From assembly GCF_022406875.1 (NCBI RefSeq), contig NZ_CP023018.1:903575-967574 (forward strand): 64,000 nt of DNA, read 5' to 3'. The notes below the pieces were generated by a model, which had not been told where the DNA came from, made no database searches, and was given only the letters and a program-made list of their open reading frames with translations. Made by a program: the position numbers and the translations under genes. The stretch comes from Ectothiorhodosinus mongolicus. GTDB taxonomy: Bacteria; Pseudomonadota; Gammaproteobacteria; Ectothiorhodospirales; Ectothiorhodospiraceae. Shown in pieces: positions 57,155 to 64,000 of the stretch (position 1 is its first letter; each line of letters begins with the position of its first letter).

Positions 57155-57207
57155 GAATTTGCCTTTGCCTTCGGTTTGCTCAAGCCAGCGCGAGCGAAGC
57201 ACTCATA

Positions 57208-57978
57208 ATGCCCGGCCCAGTGCGCATTTTGCTACTGGGTGGCACTCAGGAAGCGCGGCAAATTGTCGAGCACCTGATTCCAAACAGTGAATATCAAGGC
57301 GTTTACTCACTAGCAGGACGCACCCAATCGCCGCAGCTTCCCAACTGGCCGGTGCGCCAAGGCGGGTTTGGCGGCATTCCTGGCCTGATCGACTATTTGC
57401 GCCAGCAAGATATCGATCTCATTATCGACGCCACCCATCCTTTTGCCGCACAAATGTCTCGCCACGCCGTTGAAGCTGCGGCGACAGTGGGTATTGCAGT
57501 GCTGCGTGTGGAACGTCCTGCTTGGCAACCCGAAACCGCTGATGACTGGCGCTGCATGAATGATTGGGTCAGCCTGATCAAAGCCCTAGGAGCCGAATCC
57601 AGGCGCGTGTTTTTAAGCATTGGCCGGCAACATGTGGGCGAGTTTGTTGCTGCCCCCCAGCATTTTTACCTGCTGCGCAGTATCGAACCGCCCGAGCAGA
57701 TGCCGCCCAATAGCCTCTGTCTACATGATCGTGGGCCATTCAGTCTGGCTGAGGAACTAGAGCTACTGAAAAAGCACAAAATCGAGGTAATCGTCAGCAA
57801 AAATTCGGGGGGTCAGGCCACCCAAGCCAAGCTCTTAGCCGCCCGCGAACTGGGTTTACCCGTGCTGATGCTTAATCGCCCCGCCATGCCCCCTGCGACC
57901 GCCGTGGCGGCCGATGCTGCGGCGGCATTGAGCTGGCTGAGCGCTTACAAGCCGCCACCCACAGAGCGCGGCGTATAA
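57208..57978 (+). CDS. cobK: Precorrin-6A reductase (CobK/CbiJ family)
   Basis: A 256-residue NADPH-dependent reductase. The N-terminal nucleotide fold ILLLGGTQEARQIVEHL, GGFGGIPGLIDYLRQ, the signature IDATHPFAAQMSRHAV and the C-terminal IVSKNSGGQATQAKLLAARELGLPVLMLNRP are diagnostic. It is the only cob gene here on the plus strand, inverted between cobL and cobJ, and its last 34 bp overlap the convergent cobJ 3' end. Confidence 0.94.
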   Translation: MPGPVRILLLGGTQEARQIVEHLIPNSEYQGVYSLAGRTQSPQLPNWPVRQGGFGGIPGLIDYLRQQDIDLIIDATHPFAAQMSRHAVEAAATVGIAVLRVERPAWQPETADDWRCMNDWVSLIKALGAESRRVFLSIGRQHVGEFVAAPQHFYLLRSIEPPEQMPPNSLCLHDRGPFSLAEELELLKKHKIEVIVSKNSGGQATQAKLLAARELGLPVLMLNRPAMPPATAVAADAAAALSWLSAYKPPPTERGV

Positions 57979-58709
57979 ACCCAGGCGCCACCATCGGGGC
58001 GCTCAAGGCAGCGGGTCTCGGCTGTGCCGATCAGCACTAAGGTGCGCATATCCGCCTGCTCTGGCTGGGCATCCTGCAGTGAAGTCACAAGTACAGCTTC
58101 GTCTTCACGGCTAATGGCACGGGCGAAAATCACCGGCACGCTGGCCGGCAGATGACGTCGCAACAAGGCAAAAGTGCTACCCAATTGCCAGGGGCGAGAT
58201 TGTGAGATGGGGTTGTACAAAGCCATCACCAGGCCTGCTTGCGCTGCGTGGGCTACGCGGTGCTCAATCACCGTCCAGGGCTTGAGATTATCCGACAAGG
58301 AAATCACACAAAAATCATTGCCCAGTGGCGCACCCAGCCGGGCGGCCACAGCCAATACCGCGCTGATGCCGGGATGCACTTGGATGGGGAGCTCACGCCA
58401 CTGCAGATCGCCCTGTTCTAGGGCTTCAAAGACCGCCGCTGCCATGCCAAATACGCCAGCGTCGCCGGCCGAGACCACAGCGACTTGGCGGCCGTCCGCA
58501 GCCAACTGCAAGGCATGCCGAGCCCGCAGGATTTCCTCGCGGTTATCAGAGGCATGCACACATTGCTCAGGATGCGCTTGAACTCGCTGCACATAGGGCA
58601 GATAGCCCAATAAGTCCGTCGCCTGATGCAGGGCTTGGGTGGCGCGCGGACACTGCAGATCTGCAGCGCCTGGCCCCAGCCCGATAATGTCTAGTCGCCC
58701 GCCGCTCAT
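57945..58709 (-). CDS. cobJ: Precorrin-3B C17-methyltransferase
   Basis: A 254-residue tetrapyrrole methyltransferase with IIGLGPGAADLQCPRATQAL, YLPYVQRV, SAGDAGVFGMAAAVFE, HPGISAVLAVAARLGAPLGNDFCVISLSDNL and LYNPISQSRPWQ. These identify CobJ/CbiH. It catalyses ring contraction with C-17 methylation. It overlaps cobI by 4 nt. Confidence 0.95.
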   Translation of the reverse strand: MSGGRLDIIGLGPGAADLQCPRATQALHQATDLLGYLPYVQRVQAHPEQCVHASDNREEILRARHALQLAADGRQVAVVSAGDAGVFGMAAAVFEALEQGDLQWRELPIQVHPGISAVLAVAARLGAPLGNDFCVISLSDNLKPWTVIEHRVAHAAQAGLVMALYNPISQSRPWQLGSTFALLRRHLPASVPVIFARAISREDEAVLVTSLQDAQPEQADMRTLVLIGTAETRCLERPDGGAWVYTPRSVGGGL

Positions 58710-59437
58710 CGTTGACCCAGCCTGCCGGGCACCAGGACGATGCTGAAATACGGGGGGATCTCTTCCTCGGGCACGTCGGCCAGACGCCGTACGCGCTGCT
58801 CAGGCATGCTGCCACCTTCTACCAGATAGGCGCGCTGTAAGCGACCAGCCTGTTGCAGGGCCGCGCGAATTTTCGGTAATTGCCGACCCACTTTCATGAA
58901 AACCAGGGCATCGCTGCTGGGGATACGCGCCTGCATCTCACTAGCGGGCAATGTGCCAGGCAGAACGGTGAGCACATCATCGCCATGGGTGATGGGTGTA
59001 TTCGCCGCCGTCCAGCAGGCGCTCATTCCCGTCACGGCGGGCACGACCTCGGTATCATAGTGCTCAGCCAGTCGATCATGTAAGTACATGTAAGACCCAT
59101 AGAAAAACGGATCCCCCTCACAAATCACCGCTACATCCTGGCCGGCATCAAGCAATGCCGCGATGCGCACTGCGCTGTCATCGTAAAATTGGTGCATTTG
59201 CTCATGATAACGGCTGTCGCTGAGCGATACTTCAGTGGTGAAGGGGTATTCCAAGCGCAGCTCTTTTTGCCGCGGCAAAAGATGTGGCGCTGCAATGCGC
59301 CGAGCCTGACCTTCGCGACCAGGTTTGACGAAATAAGCGACCACCGGCGCGCTTTGCAGCAGGCGCAATGCCTTCAAGCTGAGTAGTTCCGGATCGCCCG
59401 GTCCCAAGCCGATTCCCAATAAGCGACCTATCGCCAT
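58706..59437 (-). CDS. cobI: Precorrin-2 C20-methyltransferase
   Basis: A 243-residue methyltransferase of the CobI/CbiL type with GIGLGPGDPELLSLKALRLLQ, the segment YFVKPGREGQARRIA, VICEGDPFFYGSYMYLHDRL and VPAVTGMSACWTAANTPI. It adds the C-20 methyl group to precorrin-2. Its start shares one base with the cobH stop, so cobH-cobI-cobJ are tightly coupled. Confidence 0.95.
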   Translation of the reverse strand: MAIGRLLGIGLGPGDPELLSLKALRLLQSAPVVAYFVKPGREGQARRIAAPHLLPRQKELRLEYPFTTEVSLSDSRYHEQMHQFYDDSAVRIAALLDAGQDVAVICEGDPFFYGSYMYLHDRLAEHYDTEVVPAVTGMSACWTAANTPITHGDDVLTVLPGTLPASEMQARIPSSDALVFMKVGRQLPKIRAALQQAGRLQRAYLVEGGSMPEQRVRRLADVPEEEIPPYFSIVLVPGRLGQR

Positions 59438-60069
59438 TATTCGCGCTCACAGGCCAAAGCATTAATCGCCGCTACTGCCATGGCACTCCCGCCCAGACGC
59501 CCGTGCACGACGATGGATGCGAGGGCACTTTCATCGGCCAAAGCTTGTTTCGACTCGGCGGCACCGACAAAGCCCACTGCCATGCCGATAATCAAAGCCG
59601 GGGGCGGTGCACCAGCATCCAATAATTCCAGCAAATGGAACAAAGCCGTTGGGGCATTGCCGATGGCAACCACAGCTCCCCGCAGCCGCTCACCCCATAG
59701 GTCTAATGCCACCGCCGAGCGGGTATTGCCCTGTGCGCGAGCTAAGCTGGGCACCTGCGAATCATTAAGCGTGCAAATCACCGGGTTATCAGCCGGCAAA
59801 CGCGAGCGCGTGATGCCGTGGGCCACCATTTCACTGTCACAAAGAATAGGGCATCCCGCGACTAAGGCCGCCCGACCAGCGTCAGCAGCCCCCGGAGAGA
59901 ACGCCAGATGCGGTGTGACATCCACCATGCCGCATGCGTGGATGATGCGTACCGCCACGCGCTCCTCCCAGAAGCTCAGCCCAGACAGTTGTGCCTCGGC
60001 ACGAATGGTGGCAAAGGATTGTTCGTAGATGGCAGCGCCATCGCGGATGTAATCTCGCGTCTCAGTCAT
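59437..60069 (-). CDS. cobH: Precorrin-8X methylmutase
   Basis: A 210-residue mutase moving the C-11 methyl to C-12 to give hydrogenobyrinate. The catalytic His is in RIIHACGMVD (about residue 43). Other motifs are CDSEMVAHGITRSRLPADN, GNAPTALFHLLELLD and GMAVGFVGAAESKQAL. It leads the minus-strand cob run and is divergent from the flavin oxidoreductase gene. No cobalamin riboswitch fits in the 128-bp gap upstream. Confidence 0.96.
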   Translation of the reverse strand: MTETRDYIRDGAAIYEQSFATIRAEAQLSGLSFWEERVAVRIIHACGMVDVTPHLAFSPGAADAGRAALVAGCPILCDSEMVAHGITRSRLPADNPVICTLNDSQVPSLARAQGNTRSAVALDLWGERLRGAVVAIGNAPTALFHLLELLDAGAPPPALIIGMAVGFVGAAESKQALADESALASIVVHGRLGGSAMAVAAINALACERE

Positions 60070-60135
60070 GGTGGGTCCGTTACTGATCAGCCAGTCGCTG
60101 CAACAACAAGCAGCAAATGACTCAAAAATGAATCC

Positions 60136-60165
60136 TGTTAGAATGCGAACACTTAGCTCAAGCTA
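60136..60165 (+). promoter_or_regulatory. Extended -10 promoter with downstream palindrome before the OYE gene
   Basis: TGTTAGAAT (60136-60144) fits an extended -10. TAGCTCAAGCTA (60154-60165), with perfect 5-bp arms and a 2-nt spacer, sits just downstream of the expected start and could be a repressor operator, as in NemR-type control of such enzymes. Confidence 0.4.
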
Positions 60166-60197
60166 GCCATCTTATCAGGATCAGGGGAAAAGCTTTC

Positions 60198-61268
60198 ATG
60201 CCCAGCAAAGATGTGGATCTTTTTTCGCGTTTGTACGCCGGAGCCCTGGACCTCAAGAACCGAGTTGTCATGGCACCAATGACCCGTGGCCGCGCGGCGG
60301 ATGACGGCACGCCGACCGAGTTAATGGCCGAATACTATGCTCAACGAGCCAGTGCCGGGCTAATTATCACCGAGGGCGTTTATCCCTGCGATATGGGCAA
60401 AGGCTATTTGCGTACGCCGGGCATCTGCACCGATGAACAAGTCGATGCATGGCGGCAAATTACCGATGCAGTGCATGCCGCAGGCGGGGTTATCGTGATG
60501 CAATTAATGCATGCCGGGCGCATTTCTGATCCCAGTTTTCTACCGGGAGGCGCCACCCCCGTGTCGGCCTCGGCTGTGCCGGCCCGGGGAGAGTCACTCA
60601 CCGACGCTGGGCCCAAACCCTTTGTCACACCGCGAGCTATGACCATTGACGAGATTGAGGAAGTGATCGAGGACTACCGAACCGCGACGGCGACCGCCTT
60701 ATTCGCGGGGTTTGATGGCGTCGAGCTGCATGCCGCTTCCGGTTATCTGCCGGAGCAGTTTCTGTGCTCCCGTTCGAATCTGCGCGATGATGAATACGGC
60801 GGCAGCTTGGAAAACCGTGCTCGGTTTATTCTAGAGCTGGCTGATGCCATGGCTTCGGTTCGTAGTGGTGACTACATCGGCATCAAACTGGCACCAGAGA
60901 TGGTATTCAACGACATTGCCGACGATACGCCCCAAGATACCTATAGCTACTTGGTCGAACAACTTAATGATTACCGTTTGGCCTATCTCCACGTGGCGCA
61001 ATTTGAAGCCAGCACCGACTATCATGAACTGCTGCGACCCTTGTTCCGTGGCGACGCCTATCTGGCGGGAGGCAATCTCACACAAGCATCTGCTGAGGAG
61101 ATGGTTCGCTCGGGGCGCGCCGATGCGGCGGTGTTTGGCAATGCCTTTATCAGTAACCCTGATTTGCCGGAACGTTTTCGACACAATGCGCCGCTGACCG
61201 AGCCTGATCGCGACACTTTTTATACGCCGGGTCCCAAAGGCTATACCGACTACCCGCCGATGTCCTAA
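60198..61268 (+). CDS. Old Yellow Enzyme family NADH:flavin oxidoreductase
   Basis: A 356-residue FMN-dependent ene-reductase (NemA/XenB-like). Features are [62 protein letters not shown] and [13 protein letters not shown]. The substrate-binding pair is usually His-x-x-His/Asn; here it is His-Ala-Ala-Ser, which may alter substrate use. Such enzymes reduce activated alkenes, nitro compounds and quinones. AGGGGAAAAGC precedes the ATG. Confidence 0.92.
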   Translation: MPSKDVDLFSRLYAGALDLKNRVVMAPMTRGRAADDGTPTELMAEYYAQRASAGLIITEGVYPCDMGKGYLRTPGICTDEQVDAWRQITDAVHAAGGVIVMQLMHAGRISDPSFLPGGATPVSASAVPARGESLTDAGPKPFVTPRAMTIDEIEEVIEDYRTATATALFAGFDGVELHAASGYLPEQFLCSRSNLRDDEYGGSLENRARFILELADAMASVRSGDYIGIKLAPEMVFNDIADDTPQDTYSYLVEQLNDYRLAYLHVAQFEASTDYHELLRPLFRGDAYLAGGNLTQASAEEMVRSGRADAAVFGNAFISNPDLPERFRHNAPLTEPDRDTFYTPGPKGYTDYPPMS

Positions 61269-61296
61269 CTACTCACGGAAACAAGGAGGTTTCCTC

Positions 61297-61968
61297 ATGG
61301 CAATTCATGAATGGCCGGCTGAGTTGCGGCCGCGCGAGAAATTATTACTCAAGGGTGCTGCATCGTTATCGGATGCGGAGTTACTGGCTATTTTTCTGCG
61401 CGTTGGCACGCAAGGCGTGAGCGCGGTGGATTTGGCTCGGCAATTGCTAACCCAGTTTGGCGGCTTGCGACCATTGCTGACGGCCACTCAAGAATCATTT
61501 TGCAGCTACAAAGGGCTGGGCTCAGCCAAATACGCCCAACTGCAAGCTGTACTGGAAATGCACCGTCGCCACATGCTGGCAAAGCTCGATCGCGGCGAGA
61601 AGATCACCCACCCAGCACAAACCTGCGAAGTACTGGCGGCGCAGCTGCGTGATTATCCTTATGAGGTTTTTGGCTGCCTATTGTTGGATAAACGCCATCG
61701 GGTCTTGGTTTTTGAGGAACTGTTTCGCGGCACGATAGACAGCGCCGGAGTCCACCCGCGCGAGGTGCTGCGCTTGGTGATGCGTCATAACGCAGCGGCG
61801 GTGATTCTGGCCCACAACCACCCCTCAGGAGTAGCCGAACCCTCGCGCGCCGATGAGCTAATAACCCGCCGCATCCAAGATGTTCTGGCCTTAGTGGATG
61901 TCAGCGTACTGGACCATGTCATCGTCGGTGATGAGTGTGTCTCACTGGCAGAGCGCGGCCTGATCTAA
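61297..61968 (+). CDS. radC: RadC/JAB-domain protein
   Basis: A 223-residue RadC-family protein with an N-terminal helix-hairpin-helix part ([30 protein letters not shown]) and a C-terminal JAMM-like metalloprotease fold. The metal-binding HxH...D motif is [15 protein letters not shown] (about 170-184), with upstream [22 protein letters not shown]. The family was once linked to radiation repair but its role is unproven. GGAGG precedes the ATG. In many genomes it sits near coaBC-dut or rpmB; that context is absent. Confidence 0.95.
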   Translation: MAIHEWPAELRPREKLLLKGAASLSDAELLAIFLRVGTQGVSAVDLARQLLTQFGGLRPLLTATQESFCSYKGLGSAKYAQLQAVLEMHRRHMLAKLDRGEKITHPAQTCEVLAAQLRDYPYEVFGCLLLDKRHRVLVFEELFRGTIDSAGVHPREVLRLVMRHNAAAVILAHNHPSGVAEPSRADELITRRIQDVLALVDVSVLDHVIVGDECVSLAERGLI

Positions 61969-61983
61969 TCGCGTCGACTTAGG

Positions 61984-62850
61984 TTAAGGGCTAAGGTGCT
62001 GGTGCATGAACTGGGATGAGCGCTGCAAGGCATCCCGAGTGGCAAGATCATCAGCAAAAGTGCGTATCGGCAAATCGCGGAAATCGAAACCTCGACCGAT
62101 CCCAGGATAGGTGAACAGCTGCACGGGTAAACCCTTGTCACGCATGCTTTCTACCGCCGTATCAATGCCGCGTTTGCGCTGATACTGCTCATTTTCACCG
62201 ACAAAAATCATACTCGGAATGCGCAATTGGTCCGCCTCCAACGCATAACGATAGACCTGCATAGGCTCGGGTGCATTGGGGTCCTGCATGTGCGGGTAAT
62301 AGCTCACGAAGCAGGCCAAGGCATCGGCTTGGCGCTCAAAAGTCACGGCGAGTTTCAGGGCTAAATACCCACCACGAGTGTGTGAGTAGACGCAGAGCTT
62401 GTTTCCACCGTGGCGTGGCCCAGCGATGATGGCATTCAAGACCTCATTCAAATCGCTCTCAAGCACATAATCATGCTCGATGGGCATCGTCTCAATGAAT
62501 CGCGCCTGATAAAGATCCGGAGCGTAAACCACAAATCCCCGGGCGGCGAGACGACGCACGTGCCCCTGTAGCAAAGGATCTACACCGCGGCGCCCATGCA
62601 CGAATAACACCCCGGGAAAATCACCTTGTGCATCGGGGCGGGCCATAAATACCGGCACATCCACCTCATCGGTAGATATCTCAAAGCGCTCCACTTGGAC
62701 CCCATAATTATCGGGCACGGGCAGCTGGCCATCAGACCACCAAGCTCTGTCCCACCAACCGGGCTGGGTATCCGCCTTAGCAATAGCCACGCAGGTCAGG
62801 CTCAATAGGAGAACCGAAAACCACCACATACGACGCTTGATCAGGCTCAT
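61984..62850 (-). CDS. Dienelactone hydrolase-like secreted protein with altered catalytic residues
   Basis: A 288-residue protein with a signal peptide (MWWFSVLLLSLTCVAIAKA) and an alpha/beta hydrolase fold of the dienelactone hydrolase type (VPVFMARPDAQGDFPGVLFVHGRRG, VYAPDLYQ). The nucleophile elbow, usually G-x-C/S-x-G-G, reads SHTRGG, with Thr at the nucleophile position. The usual catalytic His of the G-x-H-G-F loop is Arg (YPGIGRGFDF). This suggests a catalytically inactive binding protein or an unusual enzyme. The ATG at 62850 follows AAGGAG; an ATG 15 nt upstream is less likely. Confidence 0.82.
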   Translation of the reverse strand: MSLIKRRMWWFSVLLLSLTCVAIAKADTQPGWWDRAWWSDGQLPVPDNYGVQVERFEISTDEVDVPVFMARPDAQGDFPGVLFVHGRRGVDPLLQGHVRRLAARGFVVYAPDLYQARFIETMPIEHDYVLESDLNEVLNAIIAGPRHGGNKLCVYSHTRGGYLALKLAVTFERQADALACFVSYYPHMQDPNAPEPMQVYRYALEADQLRIPSMIFVGENEQYQRKRGIDTAVESMRDKGLPVQLFTYPGIGRGFDFRDLPIRTFADDLATRDALQRSSQFMHQHLSP

Positions 62851-62920
62851 GTGCAACTCCTTCATCCCCCAGAAACCCGAGTATCGGCGTGCCCTCCCAC
62901 CAGGGTCAAGGGTCAGGCGC

Positions 62921-62929
62921 TGCTATACT
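62921..62929 (+). promoter_or_regulatory. Extended -10 promoter of the ABC exporter
   Basis: TGCTATACT is an extended -10 element (TG-N-TATACT) 23 bp before the first in-frame TTG of the exporter gene. No good -35 is visible, which is common for extended -10 promoters. Confidence 0.5.
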
Positions 62930-62952
62930 GTAGCCTCTGCTCTCTATCTTTG

Positions 62953-64000
62953 TTGGATCCCCTATTGGCCGAACATGATTTCAGTATCAGTGATCGCCCC
63001 ACCAGCCTGAACCTGAGGGTATTGGGGCGGCTACTGGGTTTTGCCAAACCGCACCTGGGGCGGGCCATGCTGGCGGTGTTGGCACTGGTCATCGGCTCTG
63101 GCGCCGTTTTGGCCTTTGGCTTGGTGCTGCGCCTGGTGATTGACCGCGGCTTGGCAGATGGGGATGCCAGCGCTCTGAATTTGGCATTGGGCCTTTTGCT
63201 GTTGGTCATTGCTGTGATGGCGGTCGCTGTTGCGCTACGGCTTTATCTGGTCACTTGGATTGGTGAACGCGTGGTGGCCGATGTGCGCCGCGCTGTCTTC
63301 ACGAGGGTACTGCGTCTGGACCCCAGCTTTTTTGAGGTGACGCGAACGGGTGAGGTGATTTCCCGGCTCACTACTGATACCTCCTTGGTGCAGGTGGTTG
63401 TAGGCTCCACTCTGGCGATTGCTATGCGCAATTTCCTGCTTTTTTGCGGTGGCTTGACCCTGTTGGCCATTACCAGTCCTAAACTCACATTCTGGGTCAT
63501 GTTGGGCGTGCCCTTGGTGTTTATTCCTATTTGGATATTGGGGCGACGCGTACGCGATTTATCCCGCCAAAGTCAGGATCGCGTTGCTGATGTGGGGGCG
63601 TACATCGATGAAACACTGTATGGCATCCGGACGGTACAGGCTTTTTGCCGCGAGGCCGTCGATACCCTGCGTTATGGTCAGCAAGTGGAAGGCGCGTTTC
63701 AGGCTGCGGTCAACCGCACCCGAGTCAGCGCCCTACTCAGCGCTTTGGTCATGCTCTTGGTGTTTACCGCAATTGCCTTGGTGTTGTGGGTGGGCGGTCA
63801 TGATGTGCTCGCGGGCCGTATGACTCATGGGCAGCTGGCGGCCTTTGTTTTTTATGCGGTGCTGGTGGCGGGCGCCGTGGGCGCGCTCAGCGAGGTCATC
63901 GGTGAATTGTTGCGCGCTGCTGGTGCTGCGGAACGTCTGATTGAACTTTTGGATACCGAACCCACGATTACCTCACCAGCGATGGCCGCAGCTTTGCCCG
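62953..64000 (+). CDS. ABC exporter (fused permease-ATPase, MsbA-like), 3'-truncated
   Basis: About 349 codons are present and the frame runs off the window end. The visible part is the type-IV ABC transmembrane domain with about six helices: GAVLAFGLVLRLVIDRGLA, the intracellular coupling segments VVADVRRAVFTRVLRLDPSFFE and TGEVISRLTTDTSLVQ, and VGAYIDETLYGIRTVQAF. The ATPase domain lies beyond the edge. It resembles half-size exporters of lipids or drugs. The start is uncertain: TTG codons at 62950, 62953 and 62965 precede the conserved region, none with a strong Shine-Dalgarno; the first in-frame ATG (63067) is too far in. Confidence 0.88.
   Translation, partial: MDPLLAEHDFSISDRPTSLNLRVLGRLLGFAKPHLGRAMLAVLALVIGSGAVLAFGLVLRLVIDRGLADGDASALNLALGLLLLVIAVMAVAVALRLYLVTWIGERVVADVRRAVFTRVLRLDPSFFEVTRTGEVISRLTTDTSLVQVVVGSTLAIAMRNFLLFCGGLTLLAITSPKLTFWVMLGVPLVFIPIWILGRRVRDLSRQSQDRVADVGAYIDETLYGIRTVQAFCREAVDTLRYGQQVEGAFQAAVNRTRVSALLSALVMLLVFTAIALVLWVGGHDVLAGRMTHGQLAAFVFYAVLVAGAVGALSEVIGELLRAAGAAERLIELLDTEPTITSPAMAAALP

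Noticed and set aside
57155-57207. Cobalamin riboswitch between cobL and cobK
   Set aside because: The 53-bp gap is far too short for the aptamer and no B12-box sequence is seen; the 128-bp gap upstream of cobH also lacks it.

Overview
The window is a dense, largely syntenic piece of a gammaproteobacterial chromosome. Diagnostic blocks are dapF-DUF484-xerC, hslVU-DUF971-ubiE-ubiJ-ubiB, sucAB-lpd, polA near DUF2782, the long Pseudomonas-type PstC and PstA, and aerobic-type cobalamin genes. The gene set is closest to the Pseudomonadales/Oceanospirillales group; the genus cannot be named from the sequence alone. I see no rRNA, tRNA, CRISPR array, prophage or insertion sequence.

Layout. 1-2.4 kb: 3' part of engB, then a 656-bp gene-free stretch with palindromic repeats and two tandem minus-strand small-RNA candidates with C-rich loops, then a general porin. 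2.4-17 kb: a phosphate block. It holds a PlcP-like metallophosphoesterase, a GT4 glycosyltransferase and a PAP2 phosphatase (probable phosphorus-sparing lipid remodelling), the arsenate-detoxification pair GAPDH-ArsJ, and the minus-strand run phoB-phoR-sel1-fkbp-pstS-pstC-pstA-pstB-phoU with two recognisable Pho boxes. 17-25 kb: plus-strand housekeeping run dapF, DUF484, xerC, hslV, hslU, DUF971, ubiE, ubiJ, ubiB. 25-30.5 kb: sucA-sucB-lpd on the minus strand. 30.7-37.6 kb: uvrD, DUF2782, LOG protein, polA, a tandem universal stress protein. 37.6-40 kb: SulP transporter and two adjacent fluC genes.

40-46 kb: a zinc block, with a Zur-like palindrome over the promoter, a histidine-rich outer-membrane barrel, znuA/znuC/znuB-like genes, then an ABC1-family protein and a double-thioredoxin protein. 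46-49.8 kb: cfa-MFS-DUF3833-chalcone isomerase-like, a subset of a cluster often linked to photooxidative stress. 49.8-54.3 kb: msrA, recG, ridA, lysA, and a tiny lptM missed by length cut-offs. 54.3-60 kb: cobalamin corrin-ring genes cobA, cobM, cobL, cobK, cobJ, cobI, cobH, with cobK inverted. 60-64 kb: an Old Yellow Enzyme homologue, radC, a dienelactone-hydrolase-like protein with apparently lost catalytic residues, and the start of an ABC exporter.

The most interesting signal is at 0.6-1.24 kb. The outer small RNA has a sigma-E/AlgU-like promoter, three C-rich loops and a rho-independent terminator. It lies convergent to engB, the position of Spot 42 in E. coli and ErsA in Pseudomonas. 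One of its loops is perfectly complementary over 9 nt to the Shine-Dalgarno region of the adjacent porin, and over 8 nt to that of the zinc-block outer-membrane protein. This suggests a local envelope-stress control of porins, but it is a prediction from sequence only.
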